From Streptomyces sp. V4I2 (GTDB taxonomy: Bacteria; Actinomycetota; Actinomycetes; Streptomycetales; Streptomycetaceae), in the NCBI RefSeq assembly GCF_030817655.1, contig NZ_JAUSZM010000003.1:6634001-6698000 (forward strand): 64,000 bases of DNA. The letters are read 5' to 3'. Positions 47,130 through 56,457 of the stretch are shown piece after piece. Under the pieces are notes generated by a model, which was not told where the DNA came from, searched no databases, and saw only the letters and a list, made by a program, of their open reading frames with translations. The position numbers were made by a program, and so were the translations under genes. How positions within the stretch are numbered: the stretch's first letter is position 1; every line of letters starts with the position of its first letter.

Positions 47130-49585
47130 TGCACAGCCCTCGAGTGCGTCTGCTGCGCCGGCACATCGCCGCCCAAGACATGGACCGGGTCGCCGACGAG
47201 GCGATGAAGGCGCTGGTCGACAACCAGGCGTACTGGACCGGAGGCTGGGAAGAGGTGCTCCGCGAGCTGCGGGAGCTGCCCGCCGAGCGGCGCCGTGAAC
47301 TGGTGCACGCGGTGGCCGAGCGCTTCCCGTCGGTCGGTGACGAGACGGAGAGCCGGTGCAACGCCCTGACCCTGTACGCCCTCGCCGCCGAGGGACTGGA
47401 CGACGATCCTCTGGCGGCCGAGCGCCGCAAGACCCTCGACGACCTGGGCCGGCAGTACTCTCTCTGGTCCGCGACGCTCTTCGACCGCCTGGCCGAGGCG
47501 GAGTGGGCCGCCGGCCGGGCGCTGTCTCCCGCCGTCGTGGCCGTCGTCCGCCGCTCCGCCCAGGACAGATACTGCCTGGACGAACTGGTCTCCCTGGCGA
47601 AGAAGCTGACCGAGCCCGTCCTCAACGTGGGTGAGGCGTGGGCCGAGCAGGCCATGCGGGACACCGCCGATGCCGACTGGCAGGCCCTGCTCGCCCATGC
47701 CGCCACCGCCACCGCGTCCAAACCCACGGCCAGGTGGGACAAGCGGGCCGCCGCCCTCGTCGACACCCTCGGCCCCGACCGCGTCCGCGAGACCGTGCTG
47801 TCCTGGCTGACCCACGTCGGCCGCCCCCGCACCCTCCCGCTGGACCTGCGGGCGTACGAGGCGAACCTCAACAACGCCTACGACCCCTACAACGCCAACG
47901 CCCTGCGCGGCCTGGCGTGGCTGCTCTCCGTCCTGCCCCCGCACCCCGACACGCCCCGCGCCCTCGGCACCCTCGTCGAGACCTCGCTGAAGAAGGTCGC
48001 CGGGCTCGGGCCGCGCAATCCCAAGGTCGCCAACGCCGGCGTCATCGCGCTCGCCCGCATCGACAGCGAGTCCGCCCTGGCCGAACTCGCCCGCCTGGCC
48101 ACCCGGGTGACCTACAAGAACACCGCCAAGCTCCTCGACTCGGCCCTGGAGGAACGGGCCGTCGCGCTGGGCCTCGGCCGCGAGGAGATCGAGGAACTGG
48201 CCGTACCGATGTACGGGCTCACCGAGGTCGGCGGCGCCGAGTACCGGTTGGGAGAAGCGACCGCACTGCTCGAAGTGCACGGCTCCAAAGCCCTGTTGAC
48301 CTGGCGCAACGCCACCGGCAAGCCGGTCAGGAGCGTGCCCGCGTCCGTCCGGCGCGACCACCCCGACGAGCTCGCGGAACTCAAGGCCGCCGTCAAAGAC
48401 GTCGACAAGATGCTCTCGGCCCAGACCGAACGCCTGGACCGCCAGTTCCTGGCCCGCCGGACGTGGCCGTACGCCACCTGGCGCGAGCGCTACCTCGACC
48501 ATCCCCTGGTCGGCACGCTGGCCCGCCGCCTCCTGTGGACCGTGGACGGCGTCACGGTCGGCCACGCCGACGGCGAGCTGCGCACCCTCACCGACGACCC
48601 GGTCCGCATCGGCCACGAGGTCCGGCTCTGGCACCCCGTCGGGCTCGAACCCGCCGAGATCGTCGCCTGGCGCGACTGGCTGGAACGCCACGAGATCACC
48701 CAGCCGTTCAAGCAGGCCCACCGTGAGGTCTACCTCCTCACGGACGCCGAGCGCACCACAGGCACGTACTCGAACCGCTTCGCGGCCCACGTCCTCCGCC
48801 AGCACCAGTTCCACTCCCTGGCGGCGATCCGGGGCTGGCGCAACAAACTCCGCCTGTGCGTCGACGACGAGGCACCGCCGGCCACCCGCGACCTCCCGCA
48901 ATGGGGCCTGCGCGCCGAGTACTGGATCGAGGGTGACGGCCAGGAGTACGGCGTCGACACCACCGAATCCGGCAGCTACCTCCGCCTGCGCACCGACCAG
49001 GTCCGCTTCTACCCGATCGGCGCCCCGCACAACTCCGCGCACTGCTACGGCGGCGAGTACCGCATGTGGCTGCGCGACAGGTCGGACCCGGTGGAACCAC
49101 TGCCCCTGGATACGATCCCACCCCTGGTCCTCTCCGAAGTCCTGCGCGACGTCGACCTCTTCGTCGGCGTGGCCAGCGTCGGCAACGACCCGACCTGGCA
49201 GGACGGCGGCCCCGACGGCCGCTTCCGCGAGTACTGGACGTCGTACGGCTTCGGCGACCTCAACCAGAGCGCCGAGACCCGCCGTCTCCTCCTGGACCGC
49301 CTGATACCGCGCCTCGCCATAGCCGACCGCTGCACCCTTGAGGGCCGCTTCCTGCATGTGAAGGGCGAACGCCACACGTACAAGATCCACCTCGGCTCGG
49401 GCAACATCCTGATGACCCCGGACGACCGGTACCTGTGCATCGTCCCGAAGTCCAACGCGGGTGCGCCGCAGTCCGGTTACCTGCCGTACGAGGGGGACCG
49501 GATGCTGGCGGTGATCCTGAGCAAGGCGATGATGCTGGCCGACGACACGGAGATCACGGATCCGACGATCCTGAGTCAGCTGTAG
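47129..49585 (+). CDS. DUF4132 domain-containing protein (MolR-like)
   Basis: 818 residues. The N-terminal ~400 residues look like helical HEAT-type repeats (ALAELARLATRVTYKNTAKL and others). The C-terminal ~330 residues match DUF4132: LLWTVDGVTVGHADGELRTL, EITQPFKQAHREVYLLTDAE, FAAHVLRQHQFHSLAAIRGW and VGVASVGNDPTWQDGG. Relatives include E. coli MolR/YehI, whose function is unsettled; some genomic surveys place DUF4132 in conflict systems with AAA+ partners. No such ATPase is in this window. A strong terminator follows. Confidence 0.82.
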   Translation: MHSPRVRLLRRHIAAQDMDRVADEAMKALVDNQAYWTGGWEEVLRELRELPAERRRELVHAVAERFPSVGDETESRCNALTLYALAAEGLDDDPLAAERRKTLDDLGRQYSLWSATLFDRLAEAEWAAGRALSPAVVAVVRRSAQDRYCLDELVSLAKKLTEPVLNVGEAWAEQAMRDTADADWQALLAHAATATASKPTARWDKRAAALVDTLGPDRVRETVLSWLTHVGRPRTLPLDLRAYEANLNNAYDPYNANALRGLAWLLSVLPPHPDTPRALGTLVETSLKKVAGLGPRNPKVANAGVIALARIDSESALAELARLATRVTYKNTAKLLDSALEERAVALGLGREEIEELAVPMYGLTEVGGAEYRLGEATALLEVHGSKALLTWRNATGKPVRSVPASVRRDHPDELAELKAAVKDVDKMLSAQTERLDRQFLARRTWPYATWRERYLDHPLVGTLARRLLWTVDGVTVGHADGELRTLTDDPVRIGHEVRLWHPVGLEPAEIVAWRDWLERHEITQPFKQAHREVYLLTDAERTTGTYSNRFAAHVLRQHQFHSLAAIRGWRNKLRLCVDDEAPPATRDLPQWGLRAEYWIEGDGQEYGVDTTESGSYLRLRTDQVRFYPIGAPHNSAHCYGGEYRMWLRDRSDPVEPLPLDTIPPLVLSEVLRDVDLFVGVASVGNDPTWQDGGPDGRFREYWTSYGFGDLNQSAETRRLLLDRLIPRLAIADRCTLEGRFLHVKGERHTYKIHLGSGNILMTPDDRYLCIVPKSNAGAPQSGYLPYEGDRMLAVILSKAMMLADDTEITDPTILSQL

Positions 49586-49694
49586 GGAAGCCGAGATCCC
49601 CAAGCCCCCGTACAGAAGAGCGCTGAGGGGCGTTTGGGGAGGACGGGCTTCGTGCGACGAGTGCTGCAGCCGTGCTGACGCCCGGGCTTGCATG

Positions 49695-49730
49695 AGGGCT
49701 CTGTTTCCAGAGGTACGGAAACAGAGCCCT
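49695..49730. terminator. Bidirectional hairpin terminator between DUF4132 and sdhB
   Basis: Perfect 14-bp stem AGGGCTCTGTTTCC (49695-49708) with 49717-49730 and an 8-nt loop, lying between convergent genes. It is AT-richer than its surroundings. Confidence 0.9.
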
Positions 49731-49749
49731 TATGCACATGCGAAAAAGA

Positions 49750-50529
49750 TCAGTAGCGGCGCGTAATAAGCGCCCTCTTCACTTCCTGGATCGCCTTCGT
49801 GACCTCAATCCCACGTGGGCAGGCATCCGTGCAGTTGAACGTCGTCCGGCAGCGCCAGACACCGTCACGGTCGTTCAGGATCTCCAGTCGCTGCTCCGCC
49901 GCATCGTCGCGCGAGTCGAAGATGAAGCGGTGGGCGTTGACGATGGCGGCCGGGCCGAAGTACTGGCCGTCGTTCCAGAAGACCGGGCAGGACGACGTGC
50001 ACGCCGCACACAGAATGCACTTCGTCGTGTCGTCGAAGCGTTCGCGGTCCTCGGCCGTCTGGAGACGCTCGCGCGTGGGCTCGTTCGTCTCCTTCGTGAT
50101 GAGGAAGGGCATCACGTCGCGGTACGCCTGGAAGAACGGGTCCATGTCCACGACCAGGTCCTTCAGGACCGTCAGGCCCTTGATGGCCTCCACCGTGATC
50201 GGCTTCTCGGGGTTGAGGTCCTTGATCAGGGTCTTGCAGGCGAGGCGGTTCTTGCCGTTGATCCGCATGGCGTCCGAGCCGCAGATGCCGTGCGCGCAGG
50301 AGCGGCGGAAGGTCAGAGTGCCGTCCAGCTCCCACTTGATCTTGTGGAGGGCGTCGAGGACGCGCTCCTTCGGGTCGATCTCCACCTGGAAGTCTTCCCA
50401 GGTCGCCTCGGCCGAGACCTCGGAGTTGAAGCGACGGATGCGGAAGGTCGCCGTGATGTACGGGGAGTCGGCGAAGCCGGGCTCGGGCGTGCCGGCCGCG
50501 TCCGCCTTGTCCAGGGTCGGGGTTGCCAT
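49750..50529 (-). CDS. sdhB: Succinate dehydrogenase iron-sulfur subunit
   Basis: 259 residues. The [2Fe-2S] cluster ligands lie in RRSCAHGICGSDAM and RLACKTL; the [4Fe-4S]/[3Fe-4S] motifs are CILCAACTSSCP and CRTTFNCTDACPRGI. It passes electrons from the SdhA flavin to the membrane quinone. The ATG is one base from the sdhA stop. Last gene of sdhCDAB. Confidence 0.97.
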   Translation of the reverse strand: MATPTLDKADAAGTPEPGFADSPYITATFRIRRFNSEVSAEATWEDFQVEIDPKERVLDALHKIKWELDGTLTFRRSCAHGICGSDAMRINGKNRLACKTLIKDLNPEKPITVEAIKGLTVLKDLVVDMDPFFQAYRDVMPFLITKETNEPTRERLQTAEDRERFDDTTKCILCAACTSSCPVFWNDGQYFGPAAIVNAHRFIFDSRDDAAEQRLEILNDRDGVWRCRTTFNCTDACPRGIEVTKAIQEVKRALITRRY

Positions 50530-52283
50530 CAGTACTTACGCTCCATCGGCTGGTAGCGGGTCTGGACGACCGGCTTGTAGTCGAGACGGATGGACTCGGT
50601 GCCGTCGTCGCCCACCTCGCGGTAGGCCATGGTGTGGCGCATGAAGTTGACGTCGTCGCGGTTCGGGTAGTCCTCGCGGTAGTGACCGCCGCGGGACTCC
50701 TTGCGCGCCAGGGCCGACACCGCCATGACCTCGGCCAGGTCGAGCAGGTTGCCCAGCTCGACGGCCTCCAGGAGGTCGGTGTTGAACCGCTTGCCCTTGT
50801 CCTGGATCGAGACGTTCAGGTAGCGCTCGCGGAGCTCCGCGATCTTCTCCACGGCCGTCTTGATGGTCTGCTCGGTGCGGAACACCATCACGTTGGCGTC
50901 CATGCACTCCTGCAGCTCGCGACGGATCACGGAGACCCGCTCGGTGCCGGTGGAGCCGCGGAGGCGCTCGACCTGGTCGATCACCTGCTGCGCCGGGTCC
51001 TCCGGCAGCTCGACGTAGTCCGCCTTCTGCGAGTAGTCCGCCGCCGCGATGCCCGCCCGCTTGCCGAAGACGTTGATGTCCAGCAGCGAGTTGGTGCCGA
51101 GGCGGTTCGCCCCGTGGACGGAGACGCAGGCGACCTCGCCGGCCGCGTACAGGCCGGGGACGACCGTCGTGTTGTCCGCGAGGACCTCACCCTCGACGTT
51201 CGTCGGGATGCCGCCCATCGCGTAGTGCGCGGTGGGCTGGATCGGGATCGGGTCCGTGTACGGCTCGATGCCCAGGTAGGTGCGCGCGAACTCGGTGATG
51301 TCCGGGAGCTTGGCGTCCAGCTGCTCCGGCGGGAGGTGGGTGAGGTCGAGGTAGACGTGGTCACCCTCGGGGCCGCAGCCGCGGCCTTCCCGGATCTCCG
51401 TGTAGATCGAGCGGGACACGACGTCTCGCGACGCCAGGTCCTTCATCACCGGCGCGTACTTCTCCATGAAGCGCTCGCCGTCCTTGTTGCGGAGGATGCC
51501 GCCCTCACCACGGGCGCCCTCCGTCAGCAGGATGCCCATGCGCCAGATGCCGGTCGGGTGGAACTGGAAGAACTCCATGTCCTCCAGCGGCAGACCCCGG
51601 CGGTAGACGGCCGCCTGGCCGTCGCCCGTGAGGGTGTGCGCGTTGGACGTCACCTTGAAGAACTTGCCGGTGCCGCCGGAGGCGTAGATCACGGCCTTCG
51701 CCTGGAAGACGTGGATCTCGCCGGTCGCCAGTTCGTAGGCGACGACGCCGGCCGAGCGCTTGACGCCGTCGACCTCGGTGATCAGTTGGTCCAGGACGTA
51801 GAACTCGTTGAAGAACTCCACGCCCTCCTTGACGCAGTTCTGGTACAGCGTCTGGAGGATCATGTGACCGGTGCGGTCGGCCGCGTAGCAGGAGCGGCGG
51901 ACCGGGGCCTCGCCGTGGTTACGCGAGTGACCGCCGAAGCGGCGCTGGTCGATGGTGCCGTTCGGGGTGCGGTTGAACGGCAGGCCCATCTTCTCCAGGT
52001 CGAGGACGGAGTCGATGGCCTCCTTCGCCAGGATCTCGGCGGCGTCCTGGTCGACCAGGTAGTCGCCGCCCTTGACCGTGTCGAAGGTGTGCCACTCCCA
52101 GTTGTCCTCCTCCACGTTGGCCAGCGCGGCGGCCATGCCGCCCTGCGCGGCGCCCGTGTGGGAGCGGGTGGGGTAGAGCTTGGTCAGCACGGCGGTGCGG
52201 CTGCGCTTCGTCGACTCGATGGCGGCGCGCATACCGGCGCCGCCGGCGCCGACGATGACGGTGTCGTACTTGTGGATCTTCAT
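50529..52283 (-). CDS. sdhA: Succinate dehydrogenase flavoprotein subunit
   Basis: 584 residues. FAD binding is at VIVGAGGAGMRAAIE, the histidyl-FAD region at YPTRSHTGAAQGGMAA, and catalysis at FGGHSRNHGEAP and HYAMGGIPTNVEGEV. It oxidises succinate to fumarate at the inner membrane face. Length and motifs are normal for the family. sdhD lies 24 bp upstream. Confidence 0.97.
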   Translation of the reverse strand: MKIHKYDTVIVGAGGAGMRAAIESTKRSRTAVLTKLYPTRSHTGAAQGGMAAALANVEEDNWEWHTFDTVKGGDYLVDQDAAEILAKEAIDSVLDLEKMGLPFNRTPNGTIDQRRFGGHSRNHGEAPVRRSCYAADRTGHMILQTLYQNCVKEGVEFFNEFYVLDQLITEVDGVKRSAGVVAYELATGEIHVFQAKAVIYASGGTGKFFKVTSNAHTLTGDGQAAVYRRGLPLEDMEFFQFHPTGIWRMGILLTEGARGEGGILRNKDGERFMEKYAPVMKDLASRDVVSRSIYTEIREGRGCGPEGDHVYLDLTHLPPEQLDAKLPDITEFARTYLGIEPYTDPIPIQPTAHYAMGGIPTNVEGEVLADNTTVVPGLYAAGEVACVSVHGANRLGTNSLLDINVFGKRAGIAAADYSQKADYVELPEDPAQQVIDQVERLRGSTGTERVSVIRRELQECMDANVMVFRTEQTIKTAVEKIAELRERYLNVSIQDKGKRFNTDLLEAVELGNLLDLAEVMAVSALARKESRGGHYREDYPNRDDVNFMRHTMAYREVGDDGTESIRLDYKPVVQTRYQPMERKY

Positions 52284-52307
52284 GGGTGGATTACCTCAGC
52301 CCCGTGC

Positions 52308-52790
52308 CTAGCGGATGTTCGGGTCGAAGGTGAAGATCACCAGCGTGCCCAGCAGGATGGTGAACACCGTGGCGGTGTAGAGCAGGCCCTTCAGCCACAG
52401 GCGGGTGCCCGGGCGCTCCGCGTAGTCGTTGATGACCGTGCGCAGGCCGTTGGCGCCGTGCAGCATCGCGAGCCACAGCATCAGCAGGTCCCAGACCTGC
52501 CAGAACGGGGACGCCCAGCGGCCCGCCACGAAGGCGAAGCCGATCTTGGAGACGCCGCCGTCCAGCACCAGCTGGATCAGCAGGTGGCCGATGACCAGGA
52601 CGACCAGGACGACGCCCGACAGCCGCATGAACAGCCACGCGGCCATCTCGAAGTTGCCCCGCGTGGACTTCGGGGTCTTCCTCGTGCGCTGGCGCGGGGC
52701 CTCGATGAGGGGAGCCGGGTTGTCGACGCTGTAGAGGGACTCGCCCTCGACAGGGCCGATACCGGACGCGGCGGTTTCGGTGGTGGACAT
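52308..52790 (-). CDS. sdhD: Succinate dehydrogenase hydrophobic membrane anchor subunit
   Basis: 160 residues with three helices: AAWLFMRLSGVVLVVLVIGH, LLMLWLAMLHGANGLRTVI and LYTATVFTILLGTLVIFTF. HGANGLRTVINDY is the usual heme/quinone region. A 45-residue hydrophilic N-terminus precedes them. ATG 52790 is 7 bp after the sdhC stop. Confidence 0.94.
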   Translation of the reverse strand: MSTTETAASGIGPVEGESLYSVDNPAPLIEAPRQRTRKTPKSTRGNFEMAAWLFMRLSGVVLVVLVIGHLLIQLVLDGGVSKIGFAFVAGRWASPFWQVWDLLMLWLAMLHGANGLRTVINDYAERPGTRLWLKGLLYTATVFTILLGTLVIFTFDPNIR

Positions 52791-52797
52791 ATGCGCG

Positions 52798-53178
52798 TCA
52801 GCTCCCGAACAGTTCACGGTAGGCGTGGCCGAGGACGGGGTAGATCGCCCCGATCATCAGCACGACCCACACGCCCACGACGGTCCAGAGCATCTGCTTC
52901 TGGTAGCGCGGGCCCTTCGACCAGAAGTCGACGGCGATGACACGCAGTCCGTTGAGCGCGTGGAAGAGGATGGCGGCGACGAGGCCGTACTCCAACACGG
53001 CCACGAGCGGCGTCTTGTAGGTGGCTACGACGTTGTCGTAGTCCTCGGGGGAGACACGGACGAGCGCAGTGTCCAGCACATGAACGAACAGGAAGAAGAA
53101 GATGAGGACGCCGGTGACTCGATGAGCCACCCAGGACCACATTCCTTCCCGGCCGCGGTACAGCGTTCCAGCCGGCAC
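52798..53178 (-). CDS. sdhC: Succinate dehydrogenase cytochrome b556 subunit
   Basis: 126 residues. Landmarks are GMWSWVAHRVTGVLIFFFLF (quinone-site Ser/Arg and helix 1), VLEYGLVAAILFHALNGLRV with the heme His, and a third helix WTVVGVWVVLMIGAIYPVL. GTG 53178 follows GGAGGG. First gene of the sdh operon; the 190 bp upstream hold its promoter. Confidence 0.94.
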   Translation of the reverse strand: MPAGTLYRGREGMWSWVAHRVTGVLIFFFLFVHVLDTALVRVSPEDYDNVVATYKTPLVAVLEYGLVAAILFHALNGLRVIAVDFWSKGPRYQKQMLWTVVGVWVVLMIGAIYPVLGHAYRELFGS

Positions 53179-53369
53179 GGAAGAACCCTCCGGGAGCGGG
53201 GATTGGGGCCGCGCCGGCTTCTGTGTCGGACGGGCCCGGCCGGGTACGGTCCACCGGCCCCCAGCATCGTAGCGAGACGCTGGCGCTGGGCTTACGCGGG
53301 GCCTCTCGGTGTGATCAAAGTGGCACGCGTATGGGTGAGGGCCGGCGGGTTCTGGGGTGGGGTGTCCTG

Positions 53370-53948
53370 CTATGTGCCGGGTGCGGGTGCGTGGGGGCTG
53401 GTCGCGCAGTTCCCCGCGCCCCTGAGGTACGTCACCAGACGGCCCCTTGCCAGGCGGCGGAGTTCCTCTGCTGTCACCCCCCGCTCCTCCTCCGGATCGT
53501 TTGTCAATCGTGACCGGATGGCCGCCAGTACGTGATCGATGGCCTCCTCGGGGGCCAGGTCGTCCAGGCAGATGACGAACCGGTGTCCGAACCGGGCCTC
53601 GTACGCCGCTTGCGCCGCCGCCAGCGCCATGTGTGCCGCCCCGTACGCGTCGTCCGGCAGTACCGGCAGCGTCTCGGCTGCCAGCGCTTCGGCCAGGTCG
53701 CCCGGTGTCAGGTCGTACGCCGCCTCGTCGGATGCGGCGAGGAGGGAGTCCGGGTTCGGGTAGGGGCGGTGGGCGGCGACGCGGGTGGCCCAGCGGAGGC
53801 TGTGGAGGCAGGTGAGGAGGGTGTGGCGGATCTCGTCGGCCGGGGCGGTGTTGAAGTGCTCCAGCGGGGCAGGTGTGCCGGGCGTGTCCCGGGTCTGCTC
53901 GGGCAGCGAGGATATGGCCACTCGGCCAGGAAGATGTGGGGGCGTCAC
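53370..53948 (-). CDS. uraD: 2-oxo-4-hydroxy-4-carboxy-5-ureidoimidazoline decarboxylase-like protein
   Basis: 192 residues of the OHCU decarboxylase family, a late step in urate breakdown to allantoin. Landmarks are LEHFNTAPADEIRHTLLTCL near the start, FVICLDDLAPEEAIDHVLAA and RLTNDPEEERGVTAEELRRL. The C-terminal Arg/Leu-rich pattern is typical. No uricase or transthyretin-like hydrolase gene adjoins it, so it is separated from the usual pathway genes. Confidence 0.82.
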   Translation of the reverse strand: MTPPHLPGRVAISSLPEQTRDTPGTPAPLEHFNTAPADEIRHTLLTCLHSLRWATRVAAHRPYPNPDSLLAASDEAAYDLTPGDLAEALAAETLPVLPDDAYGAAHMALAAAQAAYEARFGHRFVICLDDLAPEEAIDHVLAAIRSRLTNDPEEERGVTAEELRRLARGRLVTYLRGAGNCATSPHAPAPGT

Positions 53949-54104
53949 GTGGGTTTCGGCAGAGGATGATGTGAGATATGTGGCGCCACGCTATCGAGGG
54001 CGGACATCGTGTGTCCGACCGATGCCCGAATTTCATCCGAACGGGAGAGTTTCAGAACGTGTGGTGGACGCGTCCGGGTCACCCGAGGGCCTAGCGTTGT
54101 CGCT

Positions 54105-55766
54105 GTGAGTCAGCACAGGCGGAGTCAGCACAGTCGCAGGACACCGGTGAAGAGCGCGTTGAAGCAGACGTGGGTGCTGATCGTCGCGGTGGTGGTCGTG
54201 ACGGTCGCGGCCGGAGTGGGCCTCGGCCTGCTGGCCACCGGCGACGACGGCGAGGGCGGCGGTGAGCCCGTGGGGTCGGCGCAGCAGCAGCCGGCCCCCA
54301 CCGCCTCGAAGACCCCGAGTCCTTCCCCCACCCGCTCCTACCCGCTGTCGCAGCCGCCCCGCACCATCCCCGCCGTCCGCACCCACACCCCGGCGCGCGG
54401 GCCCGGCTGGACGCCGGACAAGGGCGAGCGGGTCGTGGTCAGCGACGGGGACCTCGCCGACGAGGGGCGGCTGCTCGCCGGTGAGCTGGGGCTGACGTAC
54501 GCGGGGCAGCAGGGCGACGTGCGCGCCGGGGACGTACGGCTGGCGCTCAATGACGACGAGGGCGCGGATCCGGAGTCGTACACGATGACCGTGCGCGGCG
54601 GGCGGGTGACCATCAGCGGGCCCGCGGACGCGGGGGTGTTCTACGGCACGCGCACGCTCAAGCAGGAGGTGCACGGCGGCGGTACGGCGCCGGAGGGCGT
54701 CGTGCGGGACGAGCCGGCCAAGCCGGTGCGCGGGTTCCAGCTGGACATCGCGCGCAAGCACTTCACCGCGGACTGGATCGAGGACCGGGTCCGGGAACTC
54801 GGCGATCTGAAGATCAACCAGCTGGGGCTGCACTTCTCCGACGACCAGGGGTTCCGGATCGAGTCCGACTCCCACCCGGAGGTCGTGTCCCAGGAGCATC
54901 TGACAAAGGCGCAGGTCAGGCAGATCGTCGCGCTCGCCGCGAGCCGGCACATCACCGTGGTGCCCGAGATCGACTCGCCGGGGCATCTGGGCGCCGTGAT
55001 CGCCGCCCACCCGGACCTCCAGCTGCGCAACACGCGGGGCGTGGCCACGCGCGGGGCGGTGGACATCTCCGATCCGGACTCCGCCGAGATCGTCGACGAC
55101 CTGCTGAACGAGTACGCCGATCTCTTCCCCGGCGACCAGTGGCACCTCGGCGGCGACGAGTACCAGGCGCTGGTGGTGTCCGACCCCGAGGCCTCCTACC
55201 CGCAACTCGCCTCCGCCGCCCGCGAGGCGTTCGGCTCCGGCGCGAGCGTCGAGGACCTCACCACCGGCTGGCTCAACGACCGGGCCGACACGGTCCGCGC
55301 CCACGACAAGACCCCCCGCGCCTGGAACGACGGGTTCTTCGCCGGTACGTCCGTCAAGGCCGACGCGGACATCCAGGTCGCGTACTGGACGGGCAAGGAG
55401 ATCGGGGCGCGGCTGCCGACCGCGTATCTGAGCCAGGGGCGGAAGCTGATCAACTACAACGACGAGTTCCTGTACTACGTCCTCGGGGAGCCGCTGACCT
55501 TCGTCTATCCGACCGGGCAGCGGATCTACGAGCAGTGGACGCCGCTCGTCGTGCGCGGCACGCAGCCGGTTCCGGCGAAGTACGACGACCAGATCCTCGG
55601 CGGGGTCTTCACGGTGTGGGGCGACCTGCCGAACTCGCAGACCCAGGCGCAGGTCGCCACCGGGATCCGGATGCCGCTCAGGGCGACGGTCCAGAAGCTG
55701 TGGGACCCGGGGAAGCCGGAGCTGTCGTGGTCGCAGTTCAAGGCGCTCGCGGACCGGCTCGGCTGA
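54105..55766 (+). CDS. Secreted beta-N-acetylhexosaminidase (GH20)
   Basis: 553 residues. An N-terminal helix (TWVLIVAVVVVTVAAGVGLG) anchors or exports the protein, followed by a Pro/Thr/Ser stalk. A GH20b-like domain (about 100-215) precedes the TIM barrel. The barrel has RGFQLDIARKHF, TVVPEIDSPGHLGAVI and the catalytic Asp-Glu pair in WHLGGDEYQ. It removes terminal N-acetylhexosamine, for example from chitin or cell-wall fragments. GTG 54105 is used; GTG 54147 is an alternative start. Confidence 0.9.
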   Translation: MSQHRRSQHSRRTPVKSALKQTWVLIVAVVVVTVAAGVGLGLLATGDDGEGGGEPVGSAQQQPAPTASKTPSPSPTRSYPLSQPPRTIPAVRTHTPARGPGWTPDKGERVVVSDGDLADEGRLLAGELGLTYAGQQGDVRAGDVRLALNDDEGADPESYTMTVRGGRVTISGPADAGVFYGTRTLKQEVHGGGTAPEGVVRDEPAKPVRGFQLDIARKHFTADWIEDRVRELGDLKINQLGLHFSDDQGFRIESDSHPEVVSQEHLTKAQVRQIVALAASRHITVVPEIDSPGHLGAVIAAHPDLQLRNTRGVATRGAVDISDPDSAEIVDDLLNEYADLFPGDQWHLGGDEYQALVVSDPEASYPQLASAAREAFGSGASVEDLTTGWLNDRADTVRAHDKTPRAWNDGFFAGTSVKADADIQVAYWTGKEIGARLPTAYLSQGRKLINYNDEFLYYVLGEPLTFVYPTGQRIYEQWTPLVVRGTQPVPAKYDDQILGGVFTVWGDLPNSQTQAQVATGIRMPLRATVQKLWDPGKPELSWSQFKALADRLG

Positions 55767-55865
55767 AACCGGATCGGGGCGGATTGTCCCGTCCGGCTGC
55801 GAACGGCCGTACGAATATGGTGTATTCGGGCGGAGCCGTACGGAGAGCAGCCGGGGGGAACCGGA

Positions 55866-56381
55866 ATGGGTTACTGGGGGTACTTCGTCGTCGGTCGCGG
55901 GGAGCGGCCGCTCGCGGAACTGGAGGCGTTGTCCGGCGTCAAGGGCATGTCGTTACGGGCCTCGGCGCCGGGCGGGTGGCAGGTGTGGGAGTACCCGAGC
56001 GGTGACGGCGACGTCGGGAGCATGAACGGGCTCGCCGTGGAGACCGGCGCGCCCGCGCTCTTCGGGTACGTCATGGACAGCGCGACCGTGGTCGTGGAGG
56101 CGGCGGGGCCCGAGAGCGGGGCGTGGACGAGCTGTCTGGGCCGGGCGGCCATGGCCACGTATCTCGGTGCCGACCGGGAGGGGCTGACCCTGGAGGACTA
56201 CTTCCTGGAGCCCCGGGACGCCGCCGAGCGGGCCGTCGCGTGGGCGCTGGAGGCGGGGCACGAGGTCGCCGCCGAGACGGTGGTCGACGTGCTGACCGCC
56301 GACTCCGACCCCGGGTCGGGTCTGTTGGCCGAAAACCTGTTCTTCCGGCTGCTCGACCGGCTCGGCGTGGTGCCCCTGTGA
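55866..56381 (+). CDS. Hypothetical protein
   Basis: 171 residues, acidic and soluble. It starts GYWGYFVVGRGERPLAELEA and has LFGYVMDSATVVVEAAGPES and EPRDAAERAVAWALEAGHEV. It looks like a conserved actinobacterial family, but I cannot name it. ATG 55866 with CGGGGGGAACC upstream. Followed by another hypothetical gene on the same strand. Confidence 0.72.
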   Translation: MGYWGYFVVGRGERPLAELEALSGVKGMSLRASAPGGWQVWEYPSGDGDVGSMNGLAVETGAPALFGYVMDSATVVVEAAGPESGAWTSCLGRAAMATYLGADREGLTLEDYFLEPRDAAERAVAWALEAGHEVAAETVVDVLTADSDPGSGLLAENLFFRLLDRLGVVPL

Positions 56382-56457
56382 CACTCCCGGGCCGTCGCGC
56401 GCAGTAAGGGGAAGTGCGGGCTCCGTTAGGGATGACCGCCTGGCGAGGGAGCGTGGA

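Noticed and set aside
46178..49693. 1171-codon minus-strand frame opposite the DUF4132 module
   Set aside because: No protein-like features; it is the antisense shadow of three well-supported plus-strand genes.
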